64,000 nucleotides of DNA from Kribbella kalugense (GTDB lineage Bacteria > Actinomycetota > Actinomycetes > Propionibacteriales > Kribbellaceae): the NCBI RefSeq assembly GCF_004365875.1, contig NZ_SODF01000003.1, positions 977,763-1,041,762 of the forward strand, read 5' to 3'. The notes beneath the pieces are model-generated. The model worked only from the letters and a program-made list of their open reading frames with translations, did no database searches and had not been told where the DNA came from. Each line of letters starts with the position of its first letter. Position 1 is the stretch's first letter. Of this stretch, positions 39,967 to 48,123 are shown one piece after another. A program made the position numbers and the translations under genes.

Positions 39967-40566
39967 ATGGGCGGCATGCTGCGCGAACTACACCTCACCG
40001 GCAACCCGGACGCCGACAAGTTGCTCAACGACGACCCGTTCGCCTTGCTGGTCGGGATGCTCCTGGACCAGCAGTATCCGATGGAGCACGCCTTCTCCGG
40101 CCCGCTGAAACTCGCGAACCGGATGGACGGTTTCGACCTGCACAAGATCGCCGCGACCGACCTCGACACGTTCGTCGAGCTCAGCGTCACGCCACCGGCC
40201 ATCCACCGGTACGGCGGATCGATGGGCCGCCGCGTGCACGCGCTGGCGCAGCACATCATCGACAACTACGACGGCGAGACCACGAACATCTGGCTGGCCG
40301 GCCGCCCGAAGCCGGACGGGGCCGAGGTGCTGAAGCGGTTGAAGGCGCTGCCGGGGTTCGGCGAGCAGAAGGCGAAGATCTTCCTTGCCCTGCTCGGCAA
40401 GCAGCGCGGCATCCAGCCGAAGGGCTGGCGCGAGGCCGCCGGCCACTACGGCGACCGCGGTTCCCGCCGGTCGATCGCCGACGTCACCGACCCCGCTTCG
40501 CTGGGTGAGGTCCGCAACTTCAAGAAGGCCGCGAAGGCCGCCGCCAAGGACGTCGCCGGCGCCTGA
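39967..40566 (+). CDS. HhH-GPD-type base-excision repair protein
   Basis: A 199-residue protein of the HhH-GPD-like family found in actinobacteria. The helix-hairpin-helix is LKRLKALPGFGEQKAKIFLALLGK near residues 120-143, and LLVGMLLDQQYPMEHAFSGP matches the start of the glycosylase fold. The Asp expected after the hairpin in classical glycosylases is not clear here, so the base specificity is unknown. The start is ATG 39967 or ATG 39976. A hairpin terminator follows. Confidence 0.8.
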   Translation: MGGMLRELHLTGNPDADKLLNDDPFALLVGMLLDQQYPMEHAFSGPLKLANRMDGFDLHKIAATDLDTFVELSVTPPAIHRYGGSMGRRVHALAQHIIDNYDGETTNIWLAGRPKPDGAEVLKRLKALPGFGEQKAKIFLALLGKQRGIQPKGWREAAGHYGDRGSRRSIADVTDPASLGEVRNFKKAAKAAAKDVAGA

Positions 40567-40581
40567 TCCCGAGACATCGGA

Positions 40582-40604
40582 GCCCGACCTGTTGCAGGTC
40601 GGGC
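40582..40604 (+). terminator. Hairpin terminator
   Basis: GCCCGACCT and AGGTCGGGC form a perfect 9-bp stem with a GTTGC loop, 16 bases after the stop of the HhH-GPD gene. Confidence 0.75.
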
Positions 40605-40701
40605 CGTCTGCGTGCGGGTTGTCCCTTGTGAACCACGCGGTTTCCTGCGAAGGCGGCGTACCCGCCTTATGCTCGCAGGGGCAGCCACGGGAGGAGAGCG
40701 G

Positions 40702-41292
40702 ATGGACATCCGGGATCTGGATCGGCGCGCCGGCGCAGTGCTCGGGGAAGTCGTGATGCAGGTGCGACCCGAGCAACTGTGGTTCCCCACCCCGTGCCCG
40801 GACTGGACCGTCCGCGGGCTCATGCGTCATCTGGTCAGTCAGAACGAAGGCCTCGCCGCCGCCGCGCTGAACGGCTCCGCTTCCATCCATACCTGGAACG
40901 GCGGCCGCCTCGGCGACAACCCGGCCGGTGCGTACCGGCGGTCCAACGTGCGGGTCGCGGACGCGTTCGCCGACGGCGGTGCGCTCGACCGGCTGGTGGA
41001 GGTGCGCGAATTCGGTTCGTTTCCGCGCCGGATCGCACTGACCTTCCACCAGCTCGACTGCGTCGTACACGCCTGGGATCTCGCTCGCGCGATCGACGTC
41101 CCGTACAACCCGCCGCCGGACATGATCGAGCTCGCACTCGTGCTGGCTCGCCGGATCCCCGACACCGAGTCCAACCGCGGCACCGGCTACGCGTTCGAAC
41201 GCAGCGTCAAGGTCTCCGGCACGGCCCCCGACCTCGACCAACTACTGGCCCTGCTCGGACGCAACCCCGAGTGGGTCTCCCCGCTCGACTGA
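40702..41292 (+). CDS. TIGR03086-like metal-binding (mycothiol-dependent isomerase fold) protein
   Basis: A 196-residue protein of the DinB/maleylpyruvate-isomerase fold, TIGR03086 branch. Typical features are TPCPDWTVRGLMRHLVSQN, with a metal-binding His, and LDCVVHAWDLARAIDVPY, with His and Asp. The GRNPEW ending is also common. Such proteins are thought to use mycothiol, which fits an actinobacterium. ATG 40702 follows GGAGGAGAG. The last 51 bases overlap the convergent monooxygenase gene. Confidence 0.85.
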   Translation: MDIRDLDRRAGAVLGEVVMQVRPEQLWFPTPCPDWTVRGLMRHLVSQNEGLAAAALNGSASIHTWNGGRLGDNPAGAYRRSNVRVADAFADGGALDRLVEVREFGSFPRRIALTFHQLDCVVHAWDLARAIDVPYNPPPDMIELALVLARRIPDTESNRGTGYAFERSVKVSGTAPDLDQLLALLGRNPEWVSPLD

Positions 41293-42474
41293 GTACTCGG
41301 GCAGGTCGATCGCGTCCGGCTTCGCGATCGCCATCTTGGTCAGCGCTCCAGCCATCAATCGCGACGTCATCGCCCGCAGCATCAGGTCCCGATACCCGAT
41401 CCCGAACGACGTCATCGGCATCGCCATCTTGATCCCGCCCGGCGGGAGCTCCATCCGCTGAGCGACGTACGCCTGCAGCCGGGCCTGGTACGCCGGGAAC
41501 GCGCGGACGTGATCTCCGTCCACAGCAGCCAGCTCTCCCGCGAGGACGTACGCCCCGACGAGTGAGAGCGCCGTACCGTGACCGGCCAGCGGCGAACCGC
41601 AATACCCGGCGTCACCGGCCAGCGTGATCCGGCCGCGTGACCACTGCGGCACGATGACCCGGCTGATGCTGTCGAGGTAGAAGTCCTCGGCCGTCTCCAG
41701 CTGTTTGAGAACGTGCTCGGTGTGCCAGCCGAGCCCCTCGAAACGCTTGTGCACTAGACGCTTCTGCGCCTCGACATCACGCCGGTCGTACTCGAGCACC
41801 GGCGATCGGAAGCTCAGCAACGCCTTCGCGAACTGCGGACCGTGGTCCGGCCGGAGAGCGACCCAGCGACCGCGCGGCGCGGTGTAGACCTTCATCCAAT
41901 GGTTGAGGTCCTCGGGCGCCTCGACCGTGAAGTACGACGTGTAGCCGCCGAGATGGTGCACGAACTCCGACTCCGGCCCGAACGCCAACCGCCGTACTCC
42001 CGAGTGCACGCCATCCGCGCCGACCACCAGATCGAACCGCCGCCGCGTCCCGCTCGCGAACGTCACGTCGACCCCGCTCGCGTCTTGATCCAGCTCCGCG
42101 ATCGAGTCGCCGTACAGGTACTCCACCTCGTCGGTCGCGTCGGCAAGGATCGCGGCGAGATCACCACGCAGGATCTCGATCTCCGCCACCGGCCCGGCCC
42201 CGTCGAGCAACTCGGCCGCCATCGCCGCGGACCGCCGACCGTCGGCCCGCACGTACTCGAGCCCACGCTCATGCAACTGCAGCTCGGCAACCGCCGGCAT
42301 CAACCCCATCCGCTCAGCCACCACTCGCGAGACCCCACGCAGATCAACGGTCTGCCCACCCGGCCGCGGTGTCGCCGCGATCTCCACAACGGTCGGCGCA
42401 AACCCGAACCGCCGCAGCCAGAACGCCAACGCCGGCCCAGCGATCCCGCCACCAGAAATCAGAACAGTCTTCAT
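41242..42474 (-). CDS. FAD-dependent aromatic monooxygenase (class A, TetX/PHBH-like)
   Basis: A 410-residue flavoprotein monooxygenase. The FAD-binding motif is LISGGGIAGPALAFWL at the N-terminus, the middle motif is DLVVGADGVHSGVRRL, and GRITLAGDAGYCGSPLAGHGTALSLVGAYVLAGEL binds the flavin ribityl and phosphates. It hydroxylates an aromatic or polyketide substrate with NAD(P)H and O2. ATG 42474 follows AAGGGG. Upstream lie three TAGTGCGC-type sites, so the hybrid GntR-TetR regulator at 39004 probably controls it. Confidence 0.9.
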   Translation of the reverse strand: MKTVLISGGGIAGPALAFWLRRFGFAPTVVEIAATPRPGGQTVDLRGVSRVVAERMGLMPAVAELQLHERGLEYVRADGRRSAAMAAELLDGAGPVAEIEILRGDLAAILADATDEVEYLYGDSIAELDQDASGVDVTFASGTRRRFDLVVGADGVHSGVRRLAFGPESEFVHHLGGYTSYFTVEAPEDLNHWMKVYTAPRGRWVALRPDHGPQFAKALLSFRSPVLEYDRRDVEAQKRLVHKRFEGLGWHTEHVLKQLETAEDFYLDSISRVIVPQWSRGRITLAGDAGYCGSPLAGHGTALSLVGAYVLAGELAAVDGDHVRAFPAYQARLQAYVAQRMELPPGGIKMAMPMTSFGIGYRDLMLRAMTSRLMAGALTKMAIAKPDAIDLPEYSVERGDPLGVASEQGQ

Positions 42475-42490
42475 CCCACACCCCTTCAAC

Positions 42491-42555
42491 TAGTGCACGT
42501 ACGCCGTAAACGGTGCACTACTCAAACGGCGTGACGCCAGCGCGCACTAGTGCGC
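42491..42555. promoter_or_regulatory. Operators matching the hybrid regulator's site
   Basis: TAGTGCAC (42491-42498) and GTGCACTA (42513-42520) form a perfect 8-bp dyad with a 14-base spacer. A fused pair, GCGCACTAGTGCGC, follows at 42542-42555. Both share half-sites with the operator at 39913. They lie upstream of the FAD monooxygenase. Confidence 0.7.
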
Positions 42556-42635
42556 GGACGCCCACGCAGGCAGAACCCCGGTTATCCGGGCAATCTGACC
42601 CCGGATCCGGGGGTTCTGCATGCGTGGCGGTCCGC
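42554..42635. repeat. 82-bp hairpin element, copy 1 (probable fadH terminator)
   Basis: Arms of about 26 bases (left GCGGACGCCCACGCAGGCAG, right ending GCGTGGCGGTCCGC) enclose a 29-base loop region that can itself pair. It begins one base after the fadH stop. The same element, of exactly the same length with near-identical arms but a different loop, is at 47025-47106. Confidence 0.75.
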
Positions 42636-42636
42636 C

Positions 42637-44658
42637 TCAGAGGGTGAGGGCCAACCGAGTCGCCTGGTCGATCGCCCGTTTGGCGTCCAGTTCGGCGGCG
42701 ACGTCGGCGCCCCCGATCAGGTGGACGGGACGGTTGGTCGCACGAAGGGCGTCGACGAGGTCGCGGACCGGTTCCTGACCGGCGCACACCACGACGTTGT
42801 CGACGGCAAGCACCCGCGGCTTCTCGCGCTTCTGGCCGAAGGTGATGTGCAGGCCCTCGTCGTCGATGCGTTCGTAGTTGACGTCGCGAAGCTGCTCGAC
42901 CTGCTTGTTCTTCAGCGCAGCCCGATGCACCCAGCCCGTGGTCTTACCAAGGCCGGCGCCGATCTTCCCGGCCTTACGCTGCAGCAGGTACACCTTCCGC
43001 GGCGACGGCTCCGGATGCGGTACGCCGAGCCCGCCCGCGACCGCGGTCGGATCACCGACACCCCACTCCGCCTTCCACGCCTCAAGATCCAGCGTCGGCG
43101 ACTCCGCGGTGGTCAGGAACTCGCTCACATCCACACCGATCCCGCCGGCCCCGATCACCGCGACCGTGGCCCCGACCGGCTTCCCTTCACGGACAGCTTC
43201 GGCGTACGAGAGAACCTTGGGGTGGTCGATCCCGGGGATCGCCGGCACCCGCGGTACGACGCCGGTCGCGAGCACGATCTCGTCGAACCCGGCCAGGTCC
43301 TCAACGGTCGCGCGCCGTCCGAGGTGCAGCTTCACGCCGGTCAGGTCGAGCCGCCGCCGGTAGTACCGGATCGTCTCGGCGAACTCCTCCTTACCCGGGA
43401 TCCGCCGCGCGATCCCGAACTGCCCACCGATCTCCCCATCTTTTTCAAACAGCTCAACCCGATGTCCCCGTTCGGCGGCAGTCACCGCCGCGGCCAACCC
43501 AGCCGGCCCGGCTCCGACAACTGCGATGCTCTTGGTACGGCGAGTTGGCAGCAGGGTCAGCTCGGTCTCGCGAGCGGCCCGCGGGTTGACCATGCAGCTG
43601 GCCTTCTTCTTCGCGAACACGTGGTCCAGACACGCCTGATTACAGGCGATGCAGACGTTGATCTCGTCGGCCCGATCCGTTGTTGCCTTCAGCACCCATT
43701 CCGGATCGGCCAGGAACGGACGGGCCATGCTGACCAGGTCGGCGTCGCCACGGGCCAGCACCTCCTCGGCGACCTGCGGCAGGTTGATCCGGTTCGACGT
43801 GACGACCGGGATGTTCACATGCGGCTTGAAGGCGGCGGTCACGCTGGTGAACGCAGCGCGGGGCACGGACGTGACGATGGTCGGGATGCGTGCCTCGTGC
43901 CAACCGATGCCGGTGTTGATGATCGACGCACCGGCCGCCTCGATCTCCTTGCCCAGCGCAATCACTTCGTCCCAGGTCTGACCGCCCTCGACCAGGTCGG
44001 CCATCGACAGCCGGTAGATGATCAGGAAGTCGTCGCCGACCCGCTCCCGGGTCCGCCGGACGATCTCGACCGCGATCCGCCGACGGTTCTCCGGGCTGCC
44101 GCCCCAGCGGTCGGTCCGCTTGTTCGTCCGTTCGGACAGGAACTGGTTGATGAAGTACCCCTCGGACCCCATGATCTCGACACCGTCGTACCCCGCCTCG
44201 CGGGCGAGCGCCGCACAGTCGACGTACGCCGTGATCTGCTTCAGTACGCCGCGATCGGAGAGGGCTCGGGGTTTGAACGGGTTGATCGGGGCCTTCAGCG
44301 CCGACGCCGAGACGCTGAACGGATGGTAGGAGTAACGGCCGGCATGCAGGATCTGCAGCGCGATCCGGCCGCCTTCGGCATGGACGGCGTTGGTGAGGAG
44401 GCGATGCCTGCGAGCTTGCCGATGAGTGGTGAGCGTTGAAGAGAACGGCGTGAGCCAACCGGTGCGGTTGGGCGCGTAGCCACCGGTGACCATCAGGCCG
44501 ACACCGCCGCGAGCCCGCTCGGCGAAGTACGCCGCCAGCTTCGGCAGGTCACTGAGCCGGTCCTCGAGACCGGTGTGCATCGAGCCCATGATCACCCGGT
44601 TCGGCAGCACGACGTGACCGAGATCCAGCGGCTCGAGCAAGTGCGGGTATGGATTCAT
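42637..44658 (-). CDS. fadH: 2,4-dienoyl-CoA reductase, FadH type (NADPH, FMN, FAD, 4Fe-4S)
   Basis: A 673-residue enzyme of unsaturated fatty acid oxidation. Residues 1 to about 330 are an Old Yellow Enzyme barrel (VLPNRVIMGSMHTGLED, YDGVEIMGSEGYFINQFLS, RTDRWGGSPENRRR). The iron-sulfur cysteines are CIACNQACLDHVF and, downstream, SCMVNP. Then FAD and NADP domains (VVGAGPAGLAAAVTAAERGH; VIGAGGIGVDVSEFL). ATG 44658 overlaps the PadR stop. Related enzymes reduce other enoates, so the substrate is inferred. Confidence 0.92.
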   Translation of the reverse strand: MNPYPHLLEPLDLGHVVLPNRVIMGSMHTGLEDRLSDLPKLAAYFAERARGGVGLMVTGGYAPNRTGWLTPFSSTLTTHRQARRHRLLTNAVHAEGGRIALQILHAGRYSYHPFSVSASALKAPINPFKPRALSDRGVLKQITAYVDCAALAREAGYDGVEIMGSEGYFINQFLSERTNKRTDRWGGSPENRRRIAVEIVRRTRERVGDDFLIIYRLSMADLVEGGQTWDEVIALGKEIEAAGASIINTGIGWHEARIPTIVTSVPRAAFTSVTAAFKPHVNIPVVTSNRINLPQVAEEVLARGDADLVSMARPFLADPEWVLKATTDRADEINVCIACNQACLDHVFAKKKASCMVNPRAARETELTLLPTRRTKSIAVVGAGPAGLAAAVTAAERGHRVELFEKDGEIGGQFGIARRIPGKEEFAETIRYYRRRLDLTGVKLHLGRRATVEDLAGFDEIVLATGVVPRVPAIPGIDHPKVLSYAEAVREGKPVGATVAVIGAGGIGVDVSEFLTTAESPTLDLEAWKAEWGVGDPTAVAGGLGVPHPEPSPRKVYLLQRKAGKIGAGLGKTTGWVHRAALKNKQVEQLRDVNYERIDDEGLHITFGQKREKPRVLAVDNVVVCAGQEPVRDLVDALRATNRPVHLIGGADVAAELDAKRAIDQATRLALTL

Positions 44659-45197
44659 CGGTTGTCCTTCCGGAGGGCATCGATCACTTCGTCGCACCAG
44701 GTCACGAACGACTCCTCGGCACGGATCCCGCCGCGCAGCACGAGGTACTGGTGCAGTTCGCGGCCGCGCAGAGTGTTCGGCTTCGGGAAGTCCCGCCGCT
44801 GGATCCCGCGGTACACCTCGAGCCGGGTGGCGTGCTCGGCGCGATGCCGCTCCATCTCCTTGAGCACCAGGCCCACGTCACCGAGCGAGGCGCCACGGAG
44901 TTTCACGCTGAGCCCATCCCGCAGTACGGCGGGATCCGCGGGCTCGGCCAGCCAGCGAGAGATTTCGGCTCGCCCGGGCGCCGCGACCCGGTAGACCTTC
45001 TTGTCCGGGCGGCCCTCCTGGGCGATCTCCGTGTGCGTCACCCAACCGGCCTCGTCCATCCGGCGCAGCACCCGGTAGATCTGCTGGTGGGTGGCCGGCC
45101 AGAAGTAGCCGATCGACCGGTCGAACCGCCGGGCCAGCTCGTACCCGGACCCGGCGCGCTCGGTCAACGAGATCAGGATCGCGTGTTCCAACGCCAT
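44655..45197 (-). CDS. PadR family transcriptional regulator
   Basis: A 180-residue PadR protein. The N-terminal winged helix is MALEHAILISLTERAGSGYELARRF, with THQQIYRVLRRMDEAGWV as recognition region; the C-terminal dimerisation part is VLKEMERHRAEHATRLEVYRG. It leads the fadH operon (4-base overlap) and faces the antiporter genes. TGCAAC palindromes lie just before it. Its ligand, perhaps an aromatic acid or acyl compound, is unknown. Confidence 0.9.
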   Translation of the reverse strand: MALEHAILISLTERAGSGYELARRFDRSIGYFWPATHQQIYRVLRRMDEAGWVTHTEIAQEGRPDKKVYRVAAPGRAEISRWLAEPADPAVLRDGLSVKLRGASLGDVGLVLKEMERHRAEHATRLEVYRGIQRRDFPKPNTLRGRELHQYLVLRGGIRAEESFVTWCDEVIDALRKDNR

Positions 45198-45213
45198 GCC
45201 GGGAGCCTACCTA

Positions 45214-45245
45214 TGCAACTGGTTGCAGTGCACCTGATTGCAACC
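45214..45245. promoter_or_regulatory. PadR-type operator array
   Basis: TGCAACTGGTTGCA (45214-45227) is a perfect 14-bp palindrome. Its second half, GGTTGCA, also forms an inverted pair with TGCAACC at 45239-45245. A lone TGGTTGCAG lies near 45292 before the antiporter genes. ATGCAA/TTGCAT-like dyads are typical for PadR proteins. Confidence 0.65.
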
Positions 45246-45324
45246 TGGATCACAGCCATAGACCGGAATGCCTGCCCGGGATTTGAGAGAATGGTTGCAG
45301 ACGCCAGCTATTGATCGGAGCATC

Positions 45325-45804
45325 ATGAACCACCACCCGACCAAAACGACGTTGCCCGGTATCGGCCTGCGGTACGACCTCGTCACCGAAGCCGGTAAGC
45401 ACGTCTCGGTGGTGGTGCACAACGACGGCCGGCGGTTCCTCGGCTTCCACGATCCCGAGGACGACGACACCTGTACGGCGACGGTTCCGCTCGGTCAGGG
45501 CGAGGCCGCCGCGCTGGCGCAGCTGCTGATCCCGGAGCGGATCGACCCGGTCCGCGGTGAGATGGAAATCGACCTGGTCACCGAGCACATCCCGGTCACG
45601 GCCAAGTCGCCGTACTCCGGCCGGACGCTCGGGGACACGCAGGCCCGCAGCCGGACCGGCGCATCGATCGTCGCCGTACTGCGGCGGATCGGGGCGACGC
45701 CGTCACCGACGCCGGACTTCCGGTTCGCGATCGGGGACACCCTGGTCGTGGTCGGCACCCGCGAGGGCGTGGACGCCGTGGCCGACCTGATCGCGGGTGG
45801 GTGA
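45325..45804 (+). CDS. Cation:proton antiporter regulatory subunit (KhtT-like, RCK_C)
   Basis: A 159-residue soluble protein. The N-terminal half (LPGIGLRYDLVTEAGKHVSVVVHNDGRR) and C-terminal RCK_C domain (GASIVAVLRRIGATPSPTPDFRFAIGDTLVVVGTREGVDAVADLI) match the regulatory partner of CPA2 K+/H+ antiporters such as Bacillus KhtT. It probably senses pH or a cyclic nucleotide and gates the antiporter encoded directly downstream, whose ATG begins one base after its stop. Confidence 0.87.
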   Translation: MNHHPTKTTLPGIGLRYDLVTEAGKHVSVVVHNDGRRFLGFHDPEDDDTCTATVPLGQGEAAALAQLLIPERIDPVRGEMEIDLVTEHIPVTAKSPYSGRTLGDTQARSRTGASIVAVLRRIGATPSPTPDFRFAIGDTLVVVGTREGVDAVADLIAGG

Positions 45805-45805
45805 C

Positions 45806-47023
45806 ATGCACGAGAACATCACTGCTCTGCTGATCGAGCTCGGCGCGGTCATCCTTGCCCTGGGCATCCTCGGACGGATCGCCGGGCGGCTCGGGTTCTC
45901 GCCGATTCCCCTGTATTTGTTGGCCGGGCTGGCCTTCGGGCACGGCGGGTTGTTGCCGCTGGCAGCGAGTGAGGAGTTCGTTGCCACCGGCGCCGAGATC
46001 GGCGTGATCCTGCTGCTGTTGCTGCTCGGACTCGAGTACACCGCGTCCGATCTGGTCGGCACGCTGAAGACGCAGTACGTGTCGGGTGCGGTGGACTTCC
46101 TGCTGAACGCGTTGCCTGGCGCGGCCGTGGCTCTGCTGCTCGGCTGGGGTCCGGTGGCCGCGGTCGCGTTGGGCGGGGTCACGTGGATCTCGTCGTCCGG
46201 CGTGATCGCGAAGGTGGTCGGGGACCTCGGCCGATTGGGCAATCGGGAAACGCCCGTCGTACTGGGGATCCTGGTGCTCGAGGACCTGTCGATGGCGGTC
46301 TATCTACCGATCCTGACCGCCCTGCTGGCCGGTGTCGGGCTGGCCGGCGGGAGTATCACGCTGCTGATCTCGCTGGGGACGGTGAGCGTGGTGCTGTTCA
46401 TCGCGCTCCGGTACGGACGCGTGATCAGCCGGGCCGTGTCGTCGGACAACCCGGAGATGCTGCTCCTCGTCGTGCTGGGCCTAACCCTGCTGGTCGCGGG
46501 GATCGCGCAGCACCTGCAGGTGTCGGCCGCGGTCGGGGCGTTCCTGGTCGGGATCGCGTTGTCCGGCGAGGTCGCGCACGGCGCCCGGAACCTGCTCAGC
46601 CCATTGCGCGATCTGTTCGCCGCGGTGTTCTTCGTGTTCTTCGGCTTGAGCACCGACCCGGCGAAGATCCCGCCGGTGCTGGCGATCGCGTTCGGCCTGG
46701 CCGTCTTCACCGCGCTGACCAAGATCGCCACCGGCTGGTACGCCGCCCGCCGCGCCGGCATCTCCACCGCCGGCCGCTGGCGAGCCGGCGGCACCCTGGT
46801 CGCCCGCGGCGAGTTCTCCATCGTCATCGCCGGCCTGGCCGTCGGCGTCGAACCCAAACTCGGCCCCCTGGCGACGGCCTACGTCCTGATCCTGGTCATC
46901 CTCGGCCCAGTCGCCGCCCGCTACACCGAGCCCCTCGCCCGCCGCCTGACCCGCAAGCCGCCGAAGGCGACCGTGGCCCCGGCGACGGAACGCCTGGACG
47001 ACACCGCCAACACCACGACCTGA
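45806..47023 (+). CDS. Cation:proton antiporter, CPA2 family (KhtU/Kef-like)
   Basis: A 405-residue membrane protein with about 12 helices and no attached RCK domain, as in KhtU. Characteristic stretches are LYLLAGLAFGHGGLL, VILLLLLLGLEYTASDLV, and AVGAFLVGIALSGEVAHGARNLLSPLRDLFAAVFFVFFGL. It exchanges K+ (or another cation) for protons. ATG 45806 is preferred; GTG 45797 in the same frame overlaps the previous gene. A hairpin element follows the stop immediately. Confidence 0.9.
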   Translation: MHENITALLIELGAVILALGILGRIAGRLGFSPIPLYLLAGLAFGHGGLLPLAASEEFVATGAEIGVILLLLLLGLEYTASDLVGTLKTQYVSGAVDFLLNALPGAAVALLLGWGPVAAVALGGVTWISSSGVIAKVVGDLGRLGNRETPVVLGILVLEDLSMAVYLPILTALLAGVGLAGGSITLLISLGTVSVVLFIALRYGRVISRAVSSDNPEMLLLVVLGLTLLVAGIAQHLQVSAAVGAFLVGIALSGEVAHGARNLLSPLRDLFAAVFFVFFGLSTDPAKIPPVLAIAFGLAVFTALTKIATGWYAARRAGISTAGRWRAGGTLVARGEFSIVIAGLAVGVEPKLGPLATAYVLILVILGPVAARYTEPLARRLTRKPPKATVAPATERLDDTANTTT

Positions 47024-47024
47024 C

Positions 47025-47106
47025 GCGGACCGCCACGCAGGCAGAACCCCCGATTCGGCGGTGTTTTCAGGCCCGACGGGTGGGTTCTGCATGCATGGCG
47101 GTCCGC
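47025..47106. repeat. 82-bp hairpin element, copy 2 (between antiporter and ogt)
   Basis: Arms GCGGACCGCCACGCAGGCAG at the left and GCATGCATGGCGGTCCGC at the right enclose a loop unlike that of copy 1. It begins one base after the antiporter stop and covers the last 40 bases of the convergent ogt gene, so ogt's final codons form one arm. It probably terminates transcription in both directions. Confidence 0.75.
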
Positions 47107-47570
47107 TCGTGGTCCAGAAGGAACTGCTTGCGCTGGATGCCGCCGCCGTAGCCGGTGAGGTTGCCTGTCGAGCCGACCAGGCGGTGGCACGGGATGATGA
47201 TGCTGATTGGGTTCTTGCCGTTCGCGAGGCCGACCGCTCGGGCCGACTGCGGTTTCAGGCCGAGCGCGGTGGCGAGACCGCCGTACGTGGTGGTCTCGCC
47301 GTAAGGAATGGCCTGCAGAGCGGTCCAGATCTGACGCTGGAACGGCGTGCCCGCCAGCCGCATGGGTACGTCGAAGGTCGTGCGGCCGTGATGGAAGTAC
47401 TCGTCGAGTTCCTCGGCGACTCCAGGAAGGGCGGAGTCGTCGCGGTCGCCGAAGGTCTCCGGCTCGGGACGGTAGAGCTGCTGGTCCATGTAGAGACCGG
47501 TCAGCTCGCCCGCGTCGGTCCCCACCAGAGTGAGGGGACCGAGCGGGCTGTCTATCACGGCGTATGTCAT
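47067..47570 (-). CDS. ogt: Methylated-DNA--[protein]-cysteine S-methyltransferase
   Basis: A 167-residue suicide repair protein that removes alkyl groups from O6-guanine. The active site is IIPCHRLVGSTGNLTGYGGG near residue 130, and the DNA-binding helix precedes it (TPFQRQIWTALQAIPYGETTTYGGLA). ATG 47570 overlaps the GNAT stop as ATGA. It is the third gene of the ada/alkA operon. The C-terminal codons lie within the hairpin element at 47025-47106. Confidence 0.94.
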   Translation of the reverse strand: MTYAVIDSPLGPLTLVGTDAGELTGLYMDQQLYRPEPETFGDRDDSALPGVAEELDEYFHHGRTTFDVPMRLAGTPFQRQIWTALQAIPYGETTTYGGLATALGLKPQSARAVGLANGKNPISIIIPCHRLVGSTGNLTGYGGGIQRKQFLLDHERTAMHAEPTRRA

Positions 47571-48121
47571 CGAGTGGCGTCCCACTGGGCGCGGTTGATC
47601 CGGTAGAGCACGTGCCGCCGCAGCCGGTCGCCCTCCGCGATCCGCGGGTTGTCGAAGTCGCCGGGCTCGTCGTGCACCATGCCGATCCGTTGCATCACGC
47701 GCTGCGACGGCAGGTTCGTGGTCGTGGTGAACGAGACGATCTCGTCCAGCCCGGCCGGCCCGAAGCCGTGCGCGAGCGACGCCCGAGCCGCCTCGGTGGC
47801 ATAGCCGTTGCCCCAGGCCCCTTTCGCCAACCGCCAGCCGATCTCGACGCCCGGCAAGAAGTGCGCCTCGAAACTCGGCACCGACAGCCCGGTGAACCCG
47901 ATGAACTCGCCGGTCTCCTTCACCTCCAGCGCCCACAGTCCCCAGCCGCGCTCGTCGATCGCCGTGAGGTTCCGGTCGATCAGCCCGTCGCTCACCTCGC
48001 GGCTCTGCAGGCTCGGGAAGTGTTCCATCACGGCCGGATCCGCGTTCAGCGCCGCGAACGGATCGCGGTCGGAGTCACGCCACTGACGCAGCAGAAGACG
48101 GTCGGTGGACAGTTCGGTCAT
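47567..48121 (-). CDS. GNAT family N-acetyltransferase (RimJ/RimL type)
   Basis: A 184-residue protein starting MTELSTDRLLLRQWRDSD with loop LAKGAWGNGYATEAARASL and NLPSQRVMQRIGM. ATG 48121 is set by GGAG five bases before it; an in-frame GTG at 48127 overlaps the upstream stop and is an alternative. It sits between ada/alkA and ogt with tight overlaps, so it is expressed with the alkylation response; a role in it is unproven. Confidence 0.83.
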   Translation of the reverse strand: MTELSTDRLLLRQWRDSDRDPFAALNADPAVMEHFPSLQSREVSDGLIDRNLTAIDERGWGLWALEVKETGEFIGFTGLSVPSFEAHFLPGVEIGWRLAKGAWGNGYATEAARASLAHGFGPAGLDEIVSFTTTTNLPSQRVMQRIGMVHDEPGDFDNPRIAEGDRLRRHVLYRINRAQWDATR

Positions 48122-48123
48122 AC

